Positions 49,496 to 62,615 of a stretch of DNA of 64,000 nt are shown one piece after another. Position 1 is the first letter of the stretch, and each line of letters opens with the position of its first letter. The notes under the pieces were generated by a model. It was not told the origin of the DNA, did not search any database, and saw only the letters and a program-made list of their open reading frames with translations. The DNA comes from Montifringilla adamsi (lineage: Eukaryota > Chordata > Aves > Passeriformes > Passeridae). The stretch spans positions 3,733,679 to 3,797,678 of the forward strand of contig JAGGNK010010337.1 of the NCBI GenBank assembly GCA_017590115.1, read 5' to 3'. Made by a program: the position numbers and the translations under genes.

Positions 49496-49989
49496 TGTAG
49501 TTGTGGTTTAACTAGGCAGGCAGTGAAACACCACACAGCCATTCCCTCACTGCCCCCCAGTGGGATGGGAAAGAGCACTGTAAAAAGGTAAAACTCGTGG
49601 GCTGAAATAAAGACAGCTTGGTAAGACAAAAAAAAGGGAGAATTAATAATAATAATAATGATAGAAGAATACACAAAAACAAATTATGCACAATGTAAGC
49701 GATCACCACCCCCCAGCTGATGCCCAGCCAGTCCCCCAAGCAGCAGCAGCTCCCCTCCCAGGTTTTTGCCCAGAATGATGCCATATAGTGCAGAATATCC
49801 TTGTGGCCAGTTTGGGCTGCCTGTCCTGGCCATGTCCCCTCCCAGTTCCTTATGCCCCCTCCTCTCTCAGCCTACTCAAAACAACCAAATCATCAGTGTG
49901 TAATCAACATTTTTCTCATCTGAAATCCAAAACACAGCACTTCACCAGCTACTAGAAGAAAATTTACTATCCCAGCTGAAACCATGACA
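49496..49989 (-). mobile_element. Solo LTR of an avian endogenous retrovirus
   Basis: On the minus strand this begins near 49989 with TGTCATGGTTTCAGCTGGGA and ends near 49496 with a GGTTTAAACCACA-type stretch, AGTTAAACCACAACTA. Between them are blocks I recognise from a common bird LTR family: the GTGTTTTGGATTT region, GGGAGGGGACATGGCCAGGA, a CTTTATTTCAGCCCACGAGT segment and the CCCACTGGGG block near the 3' end. The copy is diverged, with gaps. No internal retroviral sequence flanks it, so it is a solo LTR. It is probably ERVL-like, though the class was not tested. Ends are good to a few bases; target duplications were not found. Confidence 0.78.
49644..49660. repeat. AAT microsatellite
   Basis: Five to six AAT units inside the solo LTR, apparently expanded after insertion. 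Confidence 0.8.
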
Positions 49990-51113
49990 AGAGTCATACA
50001 TTATAAATTATTATCTTAAAATTTTAATTAATTTTCATTCATGTATACAATATTCCTCTGTTTCAGTGTTCCTGGTAGGACTCCAGTGGTTCATTCAGAC
50101 AAGTCATTCAGGAAGAAAACCAACTCTCAGACCTACTAAAAATAAATCTTTACTGCACTGAGATCTTGAATCAGAATATTAGAAGTACCAATGTCAGAAG
50201 ATATATGAGTGACAGCAGGAACAATATGTCCTTTAAACAGGCCAGACTTATCTGGTTTCAGCTTCAGAGATATCAAGTAAGGGTGATTTTCCACACTCTG
50301 CTCCCAGAACACACCAGCACTGTCAAGAATATGGCTGTCTGTATCCACTGTTATAGTCAGGATTCAAGTGTTCTAAAAAAACCCTGACACTAATCTCCTG
50401 ATCAACTGCACAAGATTTTTAAGGTGTTGATTATTTTTAAACCAAACTTGAAATATACTGATTTCCTCCAACAACACTCCCATTTCCTTTTCCTGGCTTT
50501 GCAATTAACATGAAGACATAATAACTGCAGGCACAGCCCTCCCCCAAACCAGGATCCCACTGTGTAAGCATTACGCAGTAGCTATATTTCTTCTTCCCCT
50601 AAGGTATCCACTGTGATATTTTAAAAGACTTATTTGCTTACAGCTAAACAGATGATATTTACTCACATTACAAAACTCCTGTCATACAACTCCAGCATTA
50701 TTTAAACACCTTCTCTTAGGAGACAAGCAAGGACAGCAGGTCAGGACAGTCACACGCTGTCTGGAAAGGCTCGCACTAGGTACACACACATTGTCCCTTC
50801 TCCAACCATGTAAAAATAACCTGAACAAAATAATCATCCAGTTTCATCAGCAGTGTAATATACAACCAAATTTCTGAGCATTTTGCTAAATAAGTACATT
50901 CATTTACCCCTTCAGCAATAAAAGCCAGGATCTCAGCAATACAGCAGTTCCCCTTGGCTCAGAAGGTCAATATGACAGTGCTTCATTCCTGTTACTTTTT
51001 AAGGGTTTAGCTGCTGCCTGGGCATCTCCACTGGCTACCAAACTATTTCCAAATGTCCTTCCACCCAGGCATGAGTCTCTCCAAAATTCTGGAGACTAAC
51101 AGCCTATGGGAAA

Positions 51114-51146
51114 GTGACAATGACACAGTGACAATGACACAGTGAC
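51114..51146. repeat. 14 bp minisatellite, about 2.4 units
   Basis: GTGACAATGACACA occurs twice in tandem, followed by a partial GTGACA. Confidence 0.85.
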
Positions 51147-51881
51147 ATTTGGAGTACAGTGCCCGCAGCCTCCCTTCCTTATGAAGGTTCCTTTTAGTCG
51201 TGACACTAGCTAATTTATATCACTTTTATTGCATGAAAGACAGTGTGGCCTCACCACTCTCCTTTTTTCCATGTTCATATTTTAAACCCAGCTTATTGTT
51301 CAGAACTTTCATGGATCCCAGGCAAGAACAGCTTCAGAACATGGAATAATTTAGTCTAGACCTCTGGAGATTGTCTACTTAACCTCTGCTTGAGTGCCTA
51401 CTACTACAACTACTCCCATGCCTGGAAATTTCTGCACTGCTGTCTTACACTTTGCACCAGGCACAGTACCCAGAGAGATTGCTGGATGCAACTGGTTACT
51501 CTGAGGAAGCTTAAGGTTTGGTCATCTCAAGCAAAATTCCTGTTTTTCCAAACTTGTGGGAACTTGCTTTTCCTCCACTCACACTTCTCTGCAGACAAAA
51601 ATCCTCATTCTTTGCTGAGAAACTCAATGTCACTCTGCAAAAAATCCTATGCACTAGCCAGCTCCAAAATAGTGTAATTTTCAAAAAGGGTTGGATTTTC
51701 AGCTCTTTTTTTCTTTACTTCAAAAAGCACACATAAAGCTACTTTCTGCAGATGGAGTAAAACATACCATGTGAATACAACAGATTGGCTTTCTCATTGG
51801 ACACTGAAGGGTTGCTATGATTCAGACATTATGCTTTAATATTTAAACTTCCACAAGCTGCAGATATGCTGATATAAGAAC

Positions 51882-51903
51882 AAACGTCAGAAGGCTGACG
51901 TTT
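51882..51903. repeat. 9 bp perfect inverted repeat with CRE-like half sites
   Basis: AAACGTCAG, a four-base spacer AAGG, then CTGACGTTT. Each arm holds a TGACG half site of the type bound by CREB/ATF proteins. Occurrence by chance is possible. Confidence 0.5.
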
Positions 51904-54900
51904 CTGAGATCCACCTCAGAAAAAGGTCAACTACACACTCTGAAATCAGGTTCTGCTTCTGTCCATTGGAATTTGACAGATTTCAGCCACTTGGGTAAGA
52001 AAAGATTGCCAAAGAGGAATCCAGCACTATGGTGCAGCTTTCAAACACTCATGAGGAGACACTATACTGTCATTTCCTTTGTCCTTACTGGGAGATGTAA
52101 GAAATAGCAAATGGCTTTATTTATATACATTGGGCCCCTTGGTTCTTTTGCTTCCAAAGTCATCTTTTTCCACAGATCCACATTTATTTACTGCCTGAAT
52201 TTTGCAATAGTACCGCACTACTTGACTCTACACAGGAAATTTACGGAAATTTACTCGGCAGTGTTATTTTTGCCTTTTCTAAAATTTGGCACACCCGTCA
52301 AACTAGGAGATTTCACAAGCTCCCTATAGCTCAGGACACCAGAACCATGAGGTCTCAATGTGTTCGGTTTGGTGTGGTTTGGGGGTGGTTATTTTTCCTT
52401 TTTTTCTTGATGATAGGACCCTTTATGCTGATTCCAGCCTTAAATGCTGCATCCTGAGCAGCACAGCAACTGGGGAAAACAAGATCTACAGTGTCAGCCA
52501 CTTACATGTGTTCTCACGTAGTCACCATCTGTTTGGTAGTCCCAGAAGTCAGCAGCTCGTATCACAAAAAGCACTGTCATATTAAACACCCTGCTGACAC
52601 AGAGACCATAGAGTGAGGGACTGAGACTTGCTGGCTGCTGAGCCATCAGGTTATGGCCTCAAAATGTACCAGCACAGAACCTCTAAATGACAGTCCTTCA
52701 AGGTCTTTTTCCTCCTCTTCCTTCCCCCAGCTACAGGCTTTGCACTGATGATGAAACTGCTGCAGCTCACATTGTATAAGTTTCCTAAATAACTGCAATT
52801 TTACAGACTTGCAAGTCTGCAAACATTTCTTATTGCATGTGTTTGCAAGATATGTTGAGAGGATGAAAAAATCCACCGAAACAAAGGTTCCAGTCCTTGT
52901 CAAAATAAGCCATTTGTCCTTCATTCAGTGAAGTGCCTAATGGTTAGGCAGGAGTTAAACAGGACCAGGGAAGCATTTTGAAAGGCAGAAAGGATTGTCT
53001 CCTGGGCTCCTACAGAGGAACGACCCAAACTCTGCCACGTGGTAGGATGCAGTTTGCTTTCCATGGCTTAATTGTCCTAAGCACATGTGAGTGAGGAAGC
53101 TCTGGCCTTGGTATCTCATCCATTTCCAAGGTCTTAACACACTGAGCCCTTCAAGACCATATTGCTTAAGCTCTGATACTGAGAGAAAAAAAATCTTCAT
53201 GTCCAGCCTATCACTACATGACCATAACATGTAGTTCCTGTGAAGGACTTGGGACTGTGATCTGCAAAACACAGTAAGAAAAATTTCTGTCATCTCCAAC
53301 AGGAAAAGAAACAAGCTCAAAAGGGATAACCTGCTCATTCCTACATATATACACACATACACAAAACAACTATAGGTTTAAATCAATATATGGACATGTT
53401 AAACCATTACTCCTTGGTACAGCATCTTATTTGCCTTAAAAGAAACCAGAAATTCTTCACATCTGTGTTATTTGTGAGATTTTAGGCTTCATCTTATTGT
53501 GTCAATTTGTTTCCCAAGAACAAGAGATCTTGACAACCTCCAGCTTCATGGTTGGGTTGATTTTGCCAGCAGAGATGATGATGATGTAGCATTTGCATTC
53601 TGTAATTCCCTTCAGCAGATAAGTAGATTTCTGTTTTTACAGAAATACACCAATCATTTCAATGCTAAGCATACATATACATTTTTTTTCTAAGGCTGGT
53701 TCTGATACACTTAAATCTGCTCATAAACACAGAATGAAAATTTTTCTAGCCACACAGTTCCTTTTCTACCAACTACTATTTGAAAGCTGAATTTTCAAGT
53801 CCCCTTCTCCCTTTCCAGCCTCACAAAGGGAGTGTGGTAGAGCATTTTGCTCATGGAGGTATCACTGAATATAATTGTTTCAGTAACAAGAAGCTTGTTT
53901 CCCAAAAAAAGTAGCCCAGCAACAGAAGTGTCGGCATGGAGACAAAAGCAGAGAATCCTGGAAAAGCCTCCAAGACTGTTCTGCCAAGTTACACACTTTG
54001 ATCACTGAGCTCTCAGCTCCCAAGATGACCATGATAGCAACCCTTCAAGCAGTGCCAACCTACTGTGACCTAAAGGCCACATCAGAGCAGAACTGAAATA
54101 CTAACAGTGTTTCGCTTCTGGTAGTACCAAAAGGGGCCCTGATGGGAATACCAGACACTGTCTTCCCTATGTCCTCAACACCCTGTTGTTCAGTACATTG
54201 AGTAACAGTGGCAAAGCTGATAATTAGCCATTGAGAACCCACTTCCTTGTTAATACATCAAGAAAGCCACTGCACTTGACACTGACACAAGGGCTGGGTT
54301 GCCCAGGGGCTCAGGCCAGGTGGAGCCCACCAGAGGAATTGTGTCATGCTTCTCCAGAAGGCAGCCCTTGGACACAAGATCTGTCACTGCCTGGAGCACT
54401 GGCCTGCCCTCCACACATGGCTGCGTTCCCCTGAGGTAAATCCAGCCTTGTTCCTGGAACTGCTTTCTGGGCTGCACAAAGCAACACCAGCAGAGACTAC
54501 CAGACCCAAAGGAGATGGGGACACCCTCAGGGCAGGCAGACAGCTATGGACACTGCAGGATTAGGGGCAGAGCAGCAACACACTCAGACCTTCCTGGCTG
54601 GAGAGACACACACAGGACTGGCTGTGAGCAAGAAGCAGTTTAACAATGCAGTATCAGCTCAGAGCAGCAGCAGGAGATGAGCAACCCTCCTTCACACCGC
54701 AGGGGATCAGAGATAATTCAGAAAATGGAGACAGATTCAATTTAATATAGCAAATTAAAGGGAAATCAAGAGAAAAAAATTGGGTCAATCTGGTATGCAC
54801 ATGGCATTCTCATTGAAGAAACAAGTAGACAACAAGATTTTTACAGAGGTCTCCAGAAATGAGCAGCACCCAGAAGCTCAGCAGATGGCCTTGAAAAAAT

Positions 54901-55587
54901 GGCCTGTTCACTTCAGAGTCCCACTGGGAGCTGAGCCCTTTCAAAATAACTGGAACAGTCTCTAGATATCAAGCAACCACCAGCAAAGGAGGTGAATTTG
55001 CTTTCACAGCATTTCCTCTGGTTCAGTCCAAGTTTTCCCTACTCATTTGTGTATTTCCAATTAAAATACCATTCTTATTTTCCTAACTGGTTCCCCAGTT
55101 AGCAGCAGGGGAGGAAAAGCATAAAAACAAAAGCTCTCAGTGATACAGCCTCAGAAATGCACCCGAATGTGCAGCTCCAGGGGTCTGACACAGCAGGGCT
55201 GAACAAGCTGCTCCTTCCCCTGACATCCCAAGGACAGGGGGATACATGGGGCTGCGCATTTGTATTCCCTGCCACCACCTCGGCCTGGCCTTCCTCCTCG
55301 CTCCCCCAGGCACAGACATCATCTCATCATCGGGGAGATGACCTGTGAGCAAACTGCATTGCAGCCTGCACTGCCTGGGCACCGAGCCCAAGGTGAGGGA
55401 AACAACACGGAGCAAAGCGACAAGAACACCAGGCATGTTCAGCTCCTGACATGCCTGGCTGTTGGGACACACACTCTGCTGCTCCAAGGGGTCAGCAGCA
55501 GATGCATAATGCTGCTGCAACCTCCAGAAACACCCCTTGTCTCTGCTGTGTGTGTAGACCCAGAGGGCAGGCTCATTTTCACTTCCC

Positions 55588-55606
55588 AAAAAAAAAAAAA
55601 AAAAAA
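55588..55606. repeat. Poly(A) tract, A19
   Basis: A homopolymer following a GC-richer stretch. A retroposed origin is possible but no parent sequence is recognised. Confidence 0.85.
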
Positions 55607-56369
55607 TTTAAGGAAGGGAAACAGATGTATCGGTAGCAAAGTATTTTCCTGTGCCCACTACAAATCCGGTATCTCCCACTGACCACAAACACAGAAGAGA
55701 ACGTGTCTGAGAGAGAGAGGATAAGTCTTTGCTAACAGTCTAATTTTCATTTGGAAGTGAAGGGTGCACTCGTTGAGAAAAAAGGCGGAGGAGATAAAAA
55801 TCAGAGATGGTGAAAGCGCATTCATAAAGGGCACAAGGAAAAGGGGGGCAGGAAATCAATCACAAGAACAGACAAGATCAAACGGCAGCATACCAGTAAC
55901 AGCAGTATTTCCTTGGGAAAAAAAGCTGCAGGATGAAGAGGCAGCACAGCACCACGCTGTGAGGAGCGCTGCTCTCCTCACCCACTGCATAGAGAGAGTT
56001 GTTCTTTCTCCATAGCAACAAGATACTTAAAAGCCAATCTGGAGACTGAAGACCAGCTCAAAAACAAAACACAACATGTATCAATTTATTATCTCTATTT
56101 TAAACCTCAGCTAGGAAGTACACAGGATAGCATTTGTTTAGCCCGAGGAAGCGTCTTCATGGAAAGCTCTCTCCTCCCTTTATACCTCCGTGCCTCGGTG
56201 TGAAGCAAACTGTGGCACTTGACACGGCCCCTGCTCTCTGCTAATGCCAGAAACATCAGGCACAAACACAGCCCGAGGTGCTCCTAGCTGAAGCTGTCCA
56301 CTGCTGCCTTTTGCAGGGACTGCAGGCAAGCATCCATACCTCCAAACTTTTCTCACAGGACTCTAGAAG

Positions 56370-56393
56370 TGGGGCGGGGGGGGGAAGGAGGAG
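56370..56393 (+). repeat. G-rich tract
   Basis: GTGGGGCGGGGGGGGG followed by GAAGGAGGAG. It is G-quadruplex-prone on the plus strand, which is antisense to SERGEF. Confidence 0.7.
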
Positions 56394-57444
56394 GAGTTGC
56401 AGCCTTTTGCTGCAAAAAACAAAACAACAACAACAACACCCCAACAAACATAATAATAAATAAACAAAACTCCCTAACTTGCTGTTTAGTAGTTACCAGC
56501 TCAAGTCCCTGATTGCAAGAGCTCAGGATATGCTTGTGCCATGTCCTTGAAGCCTGCCTATACCTGCTTGGAAACAGCTCAGGCACCTGAATGACTCCAA
56601 TAAAGCCATTATGCTGACTGCACTGGCAGGGCTCTGCTAACATTACAGACCTCACCTCCTCCTCAAAGGCACCCATGGAGCCTGCACAGCACATTCTAGA
56701 GTGCATCAGGATTACCTAAGAAGCCCATCAAGTTTTAGGTGAATGGGCCATGCCAAAAAAGCTGTAGAGCAGCTGGGGTTTCAGTCCTGGCCTGGCTTCA
56801 GCTTAGCTGCTGGGATGAGCTTCCCCCACTCCCGTCCTGCAGAGAAGGAGCACGCAGCAGCAGAGCTACCCAGGAGGAGCACAGCTGAGCACCTCCCAGA
56901 GCATCACTGCCTGTGCTCAGCCAGGAGCGCTCCAAAAGCAGCTGGGCACACAGGGGCAGGGCAAACAAGGCCATCCTGGTGCAGCCACTGTCCCCCAGGG
57001 CACGATGGCGCTGCAGAGGACAGGGCTGTGCAGACAGGTGAAGTGTTTGCACAGCACCTGAACAGGGAGGCTTTTGCCCAGTGGGAAAACAAGAACATGC
57101 TGAGGGTTTGCAAATGCAAGCTGAGAGTCTTGACCGGCACTGAATACTGGAGAACTGCTGGGAATTGGGCATGAGGTGGCAAACAGAGCAAAGGCAGAAA
57201 GTTGTTGGTTATGTACAAGCATGCCAAAAATATGGTCGAGGGCAACAGTTTAGTTTCTTCTAAAGTTTCCTTCACTGCAAAATTTTACTGTTTGGAGGAC
57301 CATAGAACATCCAGGAGGAAAGAAAAGCCTGGTTTAAGATTATCCAAAGATGTACTTCCAGTGTCTGCCATGAGAGCCAGCATTTGAATTTCATATTAGT
57401 ATTAAACATAGTTCTAGTTTAGATTCACCCATGAGTCATAAGTT

Positions 57445-57466
57445 AAAAAAAAAAAAAAAAAAAAAA
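57445..57466. repeat. Poly(A) tract, A22
   Basis: An uninterrupted run of 22 A in the presumed SERGEF intron. Confidence 0.85.
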
Positions 57467-58130
57467 GCACTGTACTCAGCAACTTTGCCTTGGCTCAGCA
57501 CTATTATCTTACAGACTTCATCTGTACATCTGCTAAATCAAGAACTCCAGAAAAAAATCCCATCCATGTACACTAAACATCCATCTGTCCAACCATTTCT
57601 CCAACAGCTAATGTATATTTTGGATCTAAAATACAGAAAATTCCAACTGGTCAATCCTTAACCGCTGTATTTATTATTATGGGTCTTGATTTTTCATTTC
57701 CTCATGCAACATTTTATTCAATAATAAAATACGAATTTTCAAGCCACTGAGTCAATTTACTGTTACTTTGGAAAAAAAATTACTTTGTTTTACTACTAAA
57801 TATTTCTAAAAGAGCTGTATGGGAAGGATAAGAGTAATATTCATCTGCACAGATTATGAAGTAGAAGGAAAAGCATGAATCAGCTCATCCTTATAAAAAC
57901 ACATTTGCTAACCAAAGTCTGTTTCCTACACAATTAGTTACAAGTGCAGAAATATTTCTTTTAATAAGTTATTTCAAAGGTTGCCAGGAGCAAATCTCTG
58001 TGGAATGCATACAAAGTTGTTCTGGTTTTTCCTGCATAGGTTACCTCAATGAACTCAAAATGGAGGTACACAAAGAGCTTTTTAGGAGCCTAGGGAGCAA
58101 CAAGCTAAAATACATGAAATATATGGTATT

Positions 58131-58148
58131 CCCCCCCCCCCCCCCCCC
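58131..58148. repeat. Poly(C) tract, C18
   Basis: Eighteen consecutive C, a rare homopolymer in AT-rich intronic DNA. Its true length is uncertain because such runs are often misread in sequencing. Confidence 0.85.
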
Positions 58149-61100
58149 AATCTATTTTATAGATGTTACTGTAGCACCTAATGTGCTAACAGAGACATAC
58201 ATTATCAAATGCTTGAATGGTGAACCACTGCTTTTTGTGCAATGGAGGTAGTGGTATAGCCACAGCATGACTGCACATTACATGCTGCATGCTGGTTTTT
58301 ATGCTTGATTCCTGCTGCTGGATTTAATTTCAACTTTCCTTACTCTTCTCCTGTGTTAGCAGTTCTGCAACCAGAGTGGAAAATAATTTATGAGTCTATA
58401 GCTCAGAGCTTACAGCAGCTCCAGAAAAGCACTGCTTCCCATGCAGTCAAGTTTTCCCCCAGCTATGGCTTCACCCTCAGCCAGCCCCACATCTCTCCCA
58501 CCAGCGAGCCAGGCTGGGGGTGGCACTGTGACCAGACGTGGCATCTCAAAGCTGATGTCACTCCTGCATGAATTTCCAGTGCAGAACAAAAAAATCACAA
58601 GGAACAGGCTGTAAATCACAAGGGCTTAGTTGTTCCATCTTAGGAAATTAATTATCCTGATGATGTTATCTTAATTAAATGGTAGCTAATCTAAATTTAT
58701 ATTTAAGCCTGAAATGTGAATATATTTTAAAAACTCTTGATGATAGCAAATCTGAAGAGACAGAGGAAGGAAAGGAAAAATACCAGAGAAAGTAGAGGGC
58801 AAGAAACCATATTTCTAAGTACAGCAATTACAGCACAAATGTTTCCTCCTTTAGGGTTGTCTAGGTGAATCACATTTCTAGGGGGAAAATGTGAGGGTCC
58901 CTAAGCATAAGCTGAAAGCAGATACACAAAATATGAATGATAAGATTGACAGGAAAAACAAGAAAAAAACCCCAATATCTGCAGTCAGAGGTTAGCAGAG
59001 AATCTTTGAAGAGTCCTGCTGTGTGAATAGTTATTTACACTTTTCTAGCTCACTGAGAACAGTGGTGGTCCTGTAGAAAATTTACAGCCATCTAGCAAGG
59101 TGCCATGCATAAAAGCCAGCAGCTGCTTGGGAGAGATTATGGGCAATGATAACCTTTACAAAGAAGGAAGAAAAAAAATGGCTAGACATGTAAGGAATTG
59201 CTCCTTTTTCTTCAAGGACAAGGGAAATTAAACATGGTCAGCAGAGAAAAGTGAAAACCAGGAATTATAGCTGTAACTGAACAGAGAGGAGACTACTGAA
59301 GGGTGATACCAACATCTCAGCATCTGAACAGCAAGAGACACTAGATGTCCTAACCCTTCAATCCACCATTACCATTCCCATTTGTTTCCTACCCAAATCC
59401 CCTCACATTGAGAGATCTTTTTTCCTTTATATCTGAAGGACTTAGCTAAAGCAATTACCCTCAAATATTGCCATAAGGAAAGGTAAAACACAACCATCTT
59501 TCCCTTTTCCAGGCTGATTTCTTCCTGAACATGTACATTTTGCAACCAACAGGCTCAACTTTCTTGTGACTCTTACAGGCAGATGGGCTGTTCACAGTCT
59601 CCTCTCCTTCTGAGCAGAGCTGGAAGACCCTCACACAGCTATCAGTAATCTGCACTGAGTTTTACAAGGTCACATCCTGCATCACTCTCAATTGAATTCC
59701 AGCCTTCCAATCAGAGAAGCCAATGTACCTATAACCTTTGCAAGCAATTAAATGTACTGCCCTTGCTAACTCTGGTGATTTCTCCAATACTTGAATCTCA
59801 AGAATTCAGTAATTACATCTGCTGGCCTTTGTTCTGCCATGAGGTTGAGACAGCAAGTTTCACTCTGAATGTGTGTCAGAATCAGTTATCCAAAAACAAG
59901 TCCCTTTTAAAGAGAGATTCAATAAAAACAATTGTGCTCCTGCTTTTCCCTTTTGGGCATACAGAAAAACCTTTACAAAACTAACATCTGGCTTCTGTGA
60001 CCTCCACACTGGTTGATCCTTTTGTCAATCTTGTTTGCAAGCTTCCTTATTCCCATTTTAGACAGGTCTGAGTTTGCCTTTGGATATGAAGGAATTTAAG
60101 AAAAGTATTTCCTTGCATACAAGGATGATATCCAAGTGGAAAACTTAATCCATGAATATAGACTAAAACCAGTTCTACAATACTCTGGAACACCATACCA
60201 ACACACATCACCATAATGAAGCCCACAGACAGGACAAGATAACAAGGGTCATATTTTTGCCTTAGTGCAAACTGTTTTAAATCTGAGCTACAAAAAGTTA
60301 GACTTTACACTGAAGTACCCAAAGTGCACTTAACTTTCATACAAGTACTGAAACCAAAGTTGGCAACTAAGGGTCTGCAAAAACAATCCTCATTCCAAAA
60401 TGAAAACCACAAAAGGGGGATTCAAAATTATGTTCTCTCTTTATGGGCCATGTAAGATATTACCTTAGTGTTAAATTACATTGGTCCACGAAGCTAACTG
60501 GAACAGCAAAGAAGAAAAGCTGCTGTCCTCCAGGTGAATCATACCAGTAAGCAAGTTTGCACTGGGATTGCAAAACACACAATTGATAAAACAGAAGAAC
60601 AAATCTCTTTATCTTCACTAGTGTCTTTGAAAACAAAAATACCATAACTAAACACAGGAAAGGGAGTTAAGAGTACAGGATGCTACAAATGCTTAGTAAA
60701 TAAGTCCCTCTCTATGAGGAAGTGTGTTGGAGAGACATGATTATGCTGACCCACATGTGTGCATGAAAGGCAGTACACACACAAATGCCTGATTTGAGTT
60801 CAGGATAAGATGCAGCCAGAGTTAAACGAGCATTTAAAAGAGTAATAAGTTATTCCTGGTGAGACTCAAAACATTACAGCCTTAGGACAGACTCCTTTTG
60901 CCCTCTGAAATCAGGTCTCTTCATTGCCTATAACTAACTCTGATAACCAAAACCTGGTTATAAGGGGGATTCACAGGAGGGATTCACAGACCTGTTAGTC
61001 ACTTCTGGGAAAAATGACATGATAAAAGAATAAAGAAAGCCAAAAGCAGCTTGTAAACAAGGAGGTCCTTGCAATGTTAGTATTATTACATTTTGCTTTC

Positions 61101-61274
61101 TCGTTATTCTCATCCAGTCAAAGACATTATCTCCAATTAAGGAGACCTATTTGATTTTGGGGATACAGCAACATGCAGTCATCTAATTACTTGAGATCTG
61201 TAAAAATCTTGGAGGCCTCATCTAGAAGCTTGCACTGGTTCTTGGACCATTGACTTGCTGGATGAACACAACTG

Positions 61275-61326
61275 AAGCTGCACAAGAAAGAAAAGGCAAG
61301 AAGCAGCACAAGAGAGAAAAGGCAAG
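61275..61326. repeat. 26 bp tandem duplication
   Basis: Two adjacent units, AAGCTGCACAAGAAAGAAAA plus GGCAAG and AAGCAGCACAAGAGAGAAAA plus GGCAAG, differ at two positions. Confidence 0.85.
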
Positions 61327-62497
61327 TCCCAATCAAATGGTGATGATCAATATGCTGTGGCTACTCATCTCCCAAGAGGGAGGTGTATGGAAGAGTAGGA
61401 AATGCTGTTAAGTCTCAGACACAGCTAAAATATTTAGGTTCACATAAATAAAATCAGTGGCAAGGCTGACTGCAATTACAGAACAGACACTCATTGCTGA
61501 TGCCCTGCATAACTTGGGATATTTCATTATTAGCCTTGTGTGCTGTCTCTCAGATTTGAGCTTTTGTCAATTCAAGGCCATGTTGCTTATTCCAGCTGAC
61601 TTGGAGGCAATTCTCATCTTCCCCTCCTTTCCCCTCCATACACTTGCAGGGCAGAGTGAAAGGCAACACTGAGTTAAATCTTCATCATTTTTTTTGACAG
61701 GGTTCTTCATGAAAATTACATAAAATCCATAGCATAGGCATTTGAAGGCATGCTGCAGCACCAGTTTAAAAATTAAAAGCATGGGAGAGGACAAAGCTGT
61801 AACTGTTACACATTGAAACACAATAATAAATATCTAAAGTCCAAAATGAGCATAGAGTGAATGGGCTTCCACCCCAGAGACACACTGTTGTCTGGCCTAC
61901 CTAAAGTTCACAAATTTCTTACAGATTTCAAACTTTCTGTAGAGATGCAGAGAAGCCCACAAGGAGACCGTTTAATAGTGTAATCTCATTTTTCATCGTG
62001 TATTTTGTTCCTGTGACCCTACAATTTAAACAACTATCTAAGGTTATTTTTTAACAAAAAACTATGGTCATTTTAGGTAACAATCTGGGCTCTTCCTTGT
62101 TCTTCCTCTCTTTGGTCCTCATCACTCTGCCTAAATTACCATGATGAAGCAAGCTTCACCTTGAGCTTTGGGAACACAAGATCAGAGCTGTCACCCTTCT
62201 GGACTCATCATTGGCTGCAATTCAGCCCTCCTGGAGCAGGCAGCATGTGGCTTGCTGTGTTCCTACCTGCCCATGAAGGGTGAGATCCCTGTGTCTGCAG
62301 TTTTCCTGGAGAGAAATGCACTAACAGCAGCACCAAACTATCGAAACACACAGCTTTGCCCAGGAACTGCAACAAAGGAAAAGAAAAGGGAGCAGAAATA
62401 GGAGTCTTTTCAAAAACATATCATTTACAGCATGGAGCAGGGATTTTGGAGATTTTTTCTTTCATTTTAAAATAAAGGTTAACAACTTATTTTGGAG

Positions 62498-62615
62498 TGT
62501 AAGAAGACAGATCGTAGTAGAAATACCAATTAACAAAAAAAAAAACAAAAAAAAACTGTAAGAAGACAGATCGTAGCAGAAATACCAATTAACAAAAATA
62601 AAAAAAAAAAAAAAA
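62498..62615. repeat. 59 bp tandem duplication with A-rich tails
   Basis: TGTAAGAAGACAGATCGTAG starts at 62498 and again at 62557. Both units end in AATTAACAAAAA and an A-rich run. The core differs at one base (GTAGTAG against GTAGCAG). The A-rich parts differ in length and by scattered C or T, which suggests slippage. Confidence 0.9.

Noticed and set aside
53340..53400. Run of TA and CA dinucleotides
   Set aside because: Too short and irregular to call a microsatellite.
54250..54477. Minus-strand 75-codon frame faintly reminiscent of a retroelement polymerase
   Set aside because: The likeness is a loose impression over a short span, with no catalytic motif and no flanking LTR.
55137..55682. 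Overlapping 150-codon minus-strand and 140-codon plus-strand frames
   Set aside because: Both strands are open in a GC-richer stretch, the products show no known domain, and one frame runs into a homopolymer.
56743..57275. 143-codon plus-strand frame with overlapping minus-strand frames
   Set aside because: Open on both strands, no domain recognised, and CpG is too sparse for a promoter island or a first SERGEF exon.
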